Origin: Alitta virens | Taxonomy: Eukaryota > Annelida > Polychaeta > Phyllodocida > Nereididae | Direction: 5' to 3' | NCBI GenBank assembly: GCA_932294295.1 | Contig: OW028580.1 | Coordinates: 9,391,374-9,455,373 of the forward strand | Length of the DNA: 64,000 nucleotides | Shown here: positions 60,395 through 64,000 of the stretch, one piece after another | Layout of the letters: the number at the start of each line of letters is the position of its first letter | Numbering within the stretch: the stretch's first letter is position 1 | Made by a program: the position numbers and the translations under genes | Notes under the pieces: generated by a model | The model's input: only the letters and a program-made list of their open reading frames with translations | Databases searched by the model: none | Told to the model about the DNA's origin: nothing

Positions 60395-60510
60395 AAACAG
60401 GGCAATGAGATGAAGCATACAACAGCCATCCAACTTGGGCTCGACCAGAAGTTGAACCTGGGAGCCAGTGGTTGGAAGCCCAGTGCACTACCACTGAGCT
60501 GGGCCCCACC
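60395..60510 (-). mobile_element. tRNA-derived SINE with intact tRNA-like head
   Basis: On the - strand the copy starts GGGGCCCAGCTCAGTGGTAG (A box), continues TGCACTGGGCTTCCAACCAC and then CCCAGGTTCAACTTCTGG (B box). It then shares the AAGTTGGATGGC-TGT...CTCATTGCCC body with the 49.4-kb copy. Both internal RNA polymerase III promoter boxes are visible. It is a SINE, not a tRNA gene. Confidence 0.75.
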
Positions 60511-60689
60511 TCTGAATATTAGGATGTAGAATCTTAGAATGATGATGCAAAAACGGCAAATAACAAAACGTGCAGTATGAAATTAAAAGTCGTTCAGATC
60601 TATACTATGACTGCGAATCTGCATGTCACATGCACGCAGTTTCATCTAAAGGCAGTAGTAGTAATGCTAAATTGCTTTATGACCAGCCC

Positions 60690-62060
60690 TGCAAACGCAA
60701 GCATATTGTGACAATATGGTCACAACATTGTAGAATATTGCCAAAATATTGCAGATCACATTGTCGCTGTATGAAAGTGTGTTGGCAACATTTCTAATAA
60801 TATTCCCAAAAACTTTACGCAAATATTGTTAGAACATGCAGATTATTATTTTAAGTAATCCTTCTGAAACAATGTTGTGGAAATATTTTCACAACATTGA
60901 CATGTTTAACTAATATTTTGAGAGTATTGCAGATCATATTGTCACAACATTAAAGTGCCCACAGCAGAAACAGTGTTGCAATATTTTGAGTATTATTCCC
61001 TAAAACATGACCAGAATATACTCATATTAATATTATATTTTTAAAATAAATACTCTGACTACTTTGCAGAAGAAATTGTAGATTGAATTTTGGACCTAAA
61101 ACACTTTGAAGCAATTTTATTTTTTTCCAAATATTAAGAAAAAATATTTCAAAATATTGTAAATCATGATTCAGGTTAAATATATGAAATTTCAGGAATA
61201 AGGAGAGAAAATCTTTATTATCTAATGTACATTCTATCAATATCTGGAAGTTATCAACAAAATTGCAATTAATTATTTATTTTCATACTGAATAGAGAAA
61301 TGGCTATTGTGGGTGAACATTCACAGTGATTTGTATCTCCATATTGGTTGAAAAAAATTCATTTTGAAGGTAATTAATCTTTACATGTTTTCTACAATGA
61401 CTTTTCACTGGCAATGCTATAAAAAAAGATAAAAATACCCAACTTATTTCGCAAGATGTTCCTGGATTTTGTTGCCGAGACTTGACAACTCTTTCAACAT
61501 CAAAATGGCTACCAGATGAATATACTCCCTATAGATTGTGCTTTTAAATTTAAACTAATATTTTCATAAGGTAAATAAAATCCTTGCAGCAATGTTTTAA
61601 ATGTTATTTTTAACATTGCACAGGCATCATTACAACAACTCGATTATCATTAACTAATGCTGCGGGTGGACCCTAGAAATGCTTGCGGCAACACAACGAA
61701 TCATATTATCATAAAGCATTATGAAAATAAAGGTAAATAAAATCCTTGTAGCAATGTGTTTTAATAAAACATTAAAAAATATGGCCGAGATATGTTCACA
61801 ACATCCCTGATTATAATTCAGATTATGCTGTGACAATATTTTCTGAGCATAATGTAACAAAATGAAAGTGTTGACCCTAGAAATTCTTGCAGCAATATCA
61901 TGAGTAAATTATATTATGCAATGTTGTTTCAACAATTCCAAAATGTGTTTTGGAACATTTTTGTCAGATATTGTCCCAATGAGTTAATGCTAATATTATT
62001 GAAAAGATGTGTTTGCAGGGAAATTATTTTGCAACATTGCATTTGAGCATTGCTAAAAGA
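60690..62060. repeat. Degenerate array of ACAACATTG/AATATTGC words
   Basis: The words CACAACATTG, AATATTGCAGATCA, CAATATTTTGAG and CAGCAATGT recur irregularly over 1.4 kb, for example TATTGCAGATCACATTGTC near 60745 and TATTGCAGATCATATTGTC near 60926. No fixed period is seen by eye. Probably an old minisatellite-like array. Confidence 0.45.
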
Positions 62061-62210
62061 AATATTTTGGTTTTACAGCATACGTTAAATAGATAGTCAA
62101 CAAAATTGCCATCACCACTGAAGTTTTCTTTTATTCTGGGTCTTTTGTTCTTCTATGTTGCAGTTGACTGGATTTTCTGTGTCTAATCTTCATCAACTAC
62201 TAATACTATA

Positions 62211-62350
62211 CATGGCCAAATGTGCCACGTGTGTTTTTCATTCGTTTGGATAAACGTATGGAAAACGCATGGTTTTCGCCTGATTATAATGAGGCCAAAA
62301 CCATGCGTTTATCAAACTCAAGGAAAACGCACATGGCATATTTGGCCATG
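62211..62350. mobile_element. 140-bp near-palindromic MITE with TA target duplication
   Basis: Starts CATGGCCAAATGTGCCACGT and ends ATGGCATATTTGGCCATG. The two halves are reverse complements for most of their length, meeting near 62280. TA flanks both sides (62209-62210, 62351-62352), as for Tc1/mariner-class insertions. Confidence 0.75.
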
Positions 62351-62384
62351 TAGCATACATAACCAAAATAAGCCTTAATATTTT

Positions 62385-62570
62385 ATTTCAGGCAAAAATT
62401 GTTTAGCTGGTGTCCATCCAAGATATTGCTTATCTTTGGACATTGAACGTGTAAGCTAACCACAAGGGAGCTGACTACCTCATTAAATCATTGTGTCTAG
62501 GACAAATAATATCTTGGCTGATTTTAAACATGGATGGACACCATCGAAACAATCATTTGTCTGAAACAGA
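62385..62570. repeat. Foldback repeat with about 35-bp arms
   Basis: The left arm TTGTTTAGCTGGTGTCCATCC and the right arm (reverse strand) TTGTTTCGATGGTGTCCATCC are each preceded by TTTCAG-CAAA. The loop is about 110 bp. Probably another MITE. Confidence 0.6.
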
Positions 62571-63687
62571 AATTTGTCAATATATTTTTAAGAGTGTAGA
62601 GTTGTAGACAATAGGTAGCTTCAAAAAGTTCCAAATCATTTTTTCAGAACTGCATCCAAGATTATTATCAGCGGGGTTTAGCACAGCACATTGGGATACC
62701 CAGCTTAGATCTTGCTCATTCACACAATTTACTTGAACATTGTCTGTTCTTCAGAATATACCATTGACAAGGATCATAACTAAAAAATTGTAATAAGCCT
62801 TGATATGTAATAGCATGCATGTATATTATTATTTAATTAATATTATTAAATTGCATTGTAATAAATGTTTTTGACTAAATTTAGAGTTAAAAGATTAGCT
62901 GGAGTAGCCAAGCCCCTACGCAACAAATGCTCATGGTAATGTCTCTTTCATCTGGTGTTTCCTGATCTTTCTATTTCATTTTGGTGGAGCTGACTTTACA
63001 TTTTATGAATTATTTTAATGGTTCATCATCCGACTCTATACAATTGTACATTTAGGGTGAATATAATAAAAGCATTACATAAAAAGATAATATTTAATAT
63101 ATGGTATCCAAAAACGTACAATATCCTGCATATGCATTAACAGTTTCGAACTAGTAGGTACAGTGAACTGTGTTTCAGTTCGCATAAAAGTGTAATAAGT
63201 GCTATATGAATAAGTAACACACTGATGACTTTGTTATTCACATAATGATCTTCGTCTGTAAATTAGTAATGTCTTTTTCCAAGAAACTTAAGAAAATGGT
63301 GAAGATAGGCGACCGCATCACACTCACTTAAACATGGATACACAAATGAATATGCTCAGATAAGTTAAAGCCAAATCCTTGTGTGATCTCAAGATAATGA
63401 TGGAAAAATAGAAAAATACTCTTATTTGCAACTCTTTGGTATAACTATGCTTATAGCGAACACTGTCTAAAAAAAGCACCATAAAACGAAAATATTTAGA
63501 GTTAATATCGACCGAATATTAAAAAACCAAAATCAACATTTTGGTCCTACAGAATCCACAGATCATGGGTGTACTTACTCTTGATGGATTCTGTGTTTTA
63601 TTTCAGCATCAGCAGCTGATGCAATTCTTCCTCATTGTGTAATCAGTATAACTAATCAATTGATGATATACATGTTGTTGCTTTCAG
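62571..63687. other. Non-coding DNA before the last exon
   Basis: No supported coding sequence. The final part is the 3' end of an intron with acceptor TTGTTGCTTTCAG at 63687. Confidence 0.4.
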
Positions 63688-63854
63688 CATGACTGTTACC
63701 ATGGGAACCACATGGATGTGCCCTTGTGTTTACATAACCCTCATCATAAGCATCACAGTTTCGTTCATCACATGCTCCGAAAGACAACTGCCATCAATAC
63801 ATGAGAATATGCTGAACGACGCCCAGGAAATAGTTCCTGCAAAAAGGGCTTTTG
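63688..63854 (+). CDS. Signal-peptide exon of a probable secreted peptide precursor (partial)
   Basis: An exon behind a good acceptor (TTGTTGCTTTCAG|C) opens at ATG 63689 with MTVTMGTTWMCPCVYITLII, followed by SITVSFITCSERQLP, a clear signal peptide. The next part, SIHENMLNDAQEIV, is polar like a propeptide spacer. PAKRAFG follows, with a dibasic KR that prohormone convertases cut. The exon ends G|GTTTGT at 63854. The layout (non-coding exon, then signal exon, dibasic site near the exon end) is that of neuropeptide or small hormone precursors. The mature peptide lies mostly beyond the window, so I cannot name it. The first exon may be 45245-45298. Confidence 0.5.
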
Positions 63855-63896
63855 GTTTGTATGTTATATCTATAATCTGTATTGAATTTGCTGTGA

Positions 63897-63897
63897 C

Positions 63898-63929
<32 letters not shown>

Positions 63930-63938
63930 GTCTATCTG

Positions 63939-63969
<31 letters not shown>

Positions 63970-64000
63970 GTCTATTTGTCTATCTATCTATCTATCTATC
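63897..64000. repeat. TCTA/TCTG microsatellite running off the window
   Basis: Tandem TCTA with TCTG and TTTG variants, starting 43 bp into the intron after the secreted-peptide exon. Confidence 0.95.

Noticed and set aside
60395..60510. tRNA gene
   Set aside because: A and B boxes are present but the acceptor stem does not close, and the sequence continues into a body shared with other SINE copies.
1..64000. CRISPR array or prokaryotic operons
   Set aside because: The repeats are microsatellites, MITEs and terminal arrays. Introns, TATA boxes and SINEs show a eukaryotic genome.

Overview
The window is about 64 kb of AT-rich animal nuclear DNA. It has large introns with GT-AG splice sites, TATA-box promoters, microsatellites, many small foldback elements, tRNA-derived SINEs and LINE remnants. 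The carbonic anhydrase, the repeat content and an animal-type Polinton point to an invertebrate, probably marine. I cannot name the phylum.

Left third (1-25.8 kb). The last two exons of an unrecognised + strand gene lie at 1-44 and 1262-1402. A complete seven-exon intracellular alpha-carbonic anhydrase lies on the - strand (stop 2252, start 17575; TATA box 17697-17705). All exon phases agree and give 267 aa with the zinc-binding histidines present. Its introns carry a PIF/Harbinger-like MITE (7093-7741) and a foldback MITE. A - strand LINE with a reverse-transcriptase FADD motif lies at 24.1-25.8 kb.

Centre (25837-43739). This is a complete 17.9 kb Polinton/Maverick, a virus-like self-synthesising DNA element. 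It is bounded by 184-bp terminal inverted repeats (4 differences between arms by eye) and a perfect 6-bp target duplication, CCTGTT. On the + strand it carries a cysteine-rich repeat protein, an integrase with chromodomain, a penton-like protein, a basic small protein, the major capsid protein, a packaging ATPase, two small virion-type proteins, a spliced tandem-PC4 protein, and a spliced gene that starts with a CARD-like death fold followed by PC4-like segments. On the - strand it carries two paralogous, three-exon, type I membrane proteins with short cysteine-rich ectodomains, and a protein-primed family B DNA polymerase whose first exon is spliced on. Integrase, capsid, ATPase and polymerase are each broken by stops or frame changes. 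The cysteine-rich, PC4 and membrane genes are open. The terminal repeats and one intron of membrane gene A hold arrays of a CTCF-like motif, facing inward at the two ends.

Right third (43.7-64 kb). A TATA box and a short exon with a strong donor (45.2-45.3 kb) could be the start of a + strand gene. Its coding exon may be the signal-peptide exon at 63688-63854, which looks like a secreted peptide precursor. Between them lie pogo-like and TA-flanked palindromic MITEs, three SINE copies, a decayed LINE (about 55.7-59 kb), a degenerate AATATTG-type array, and an inverted copy of a 400-bp repeat also found at 20.8 kb.
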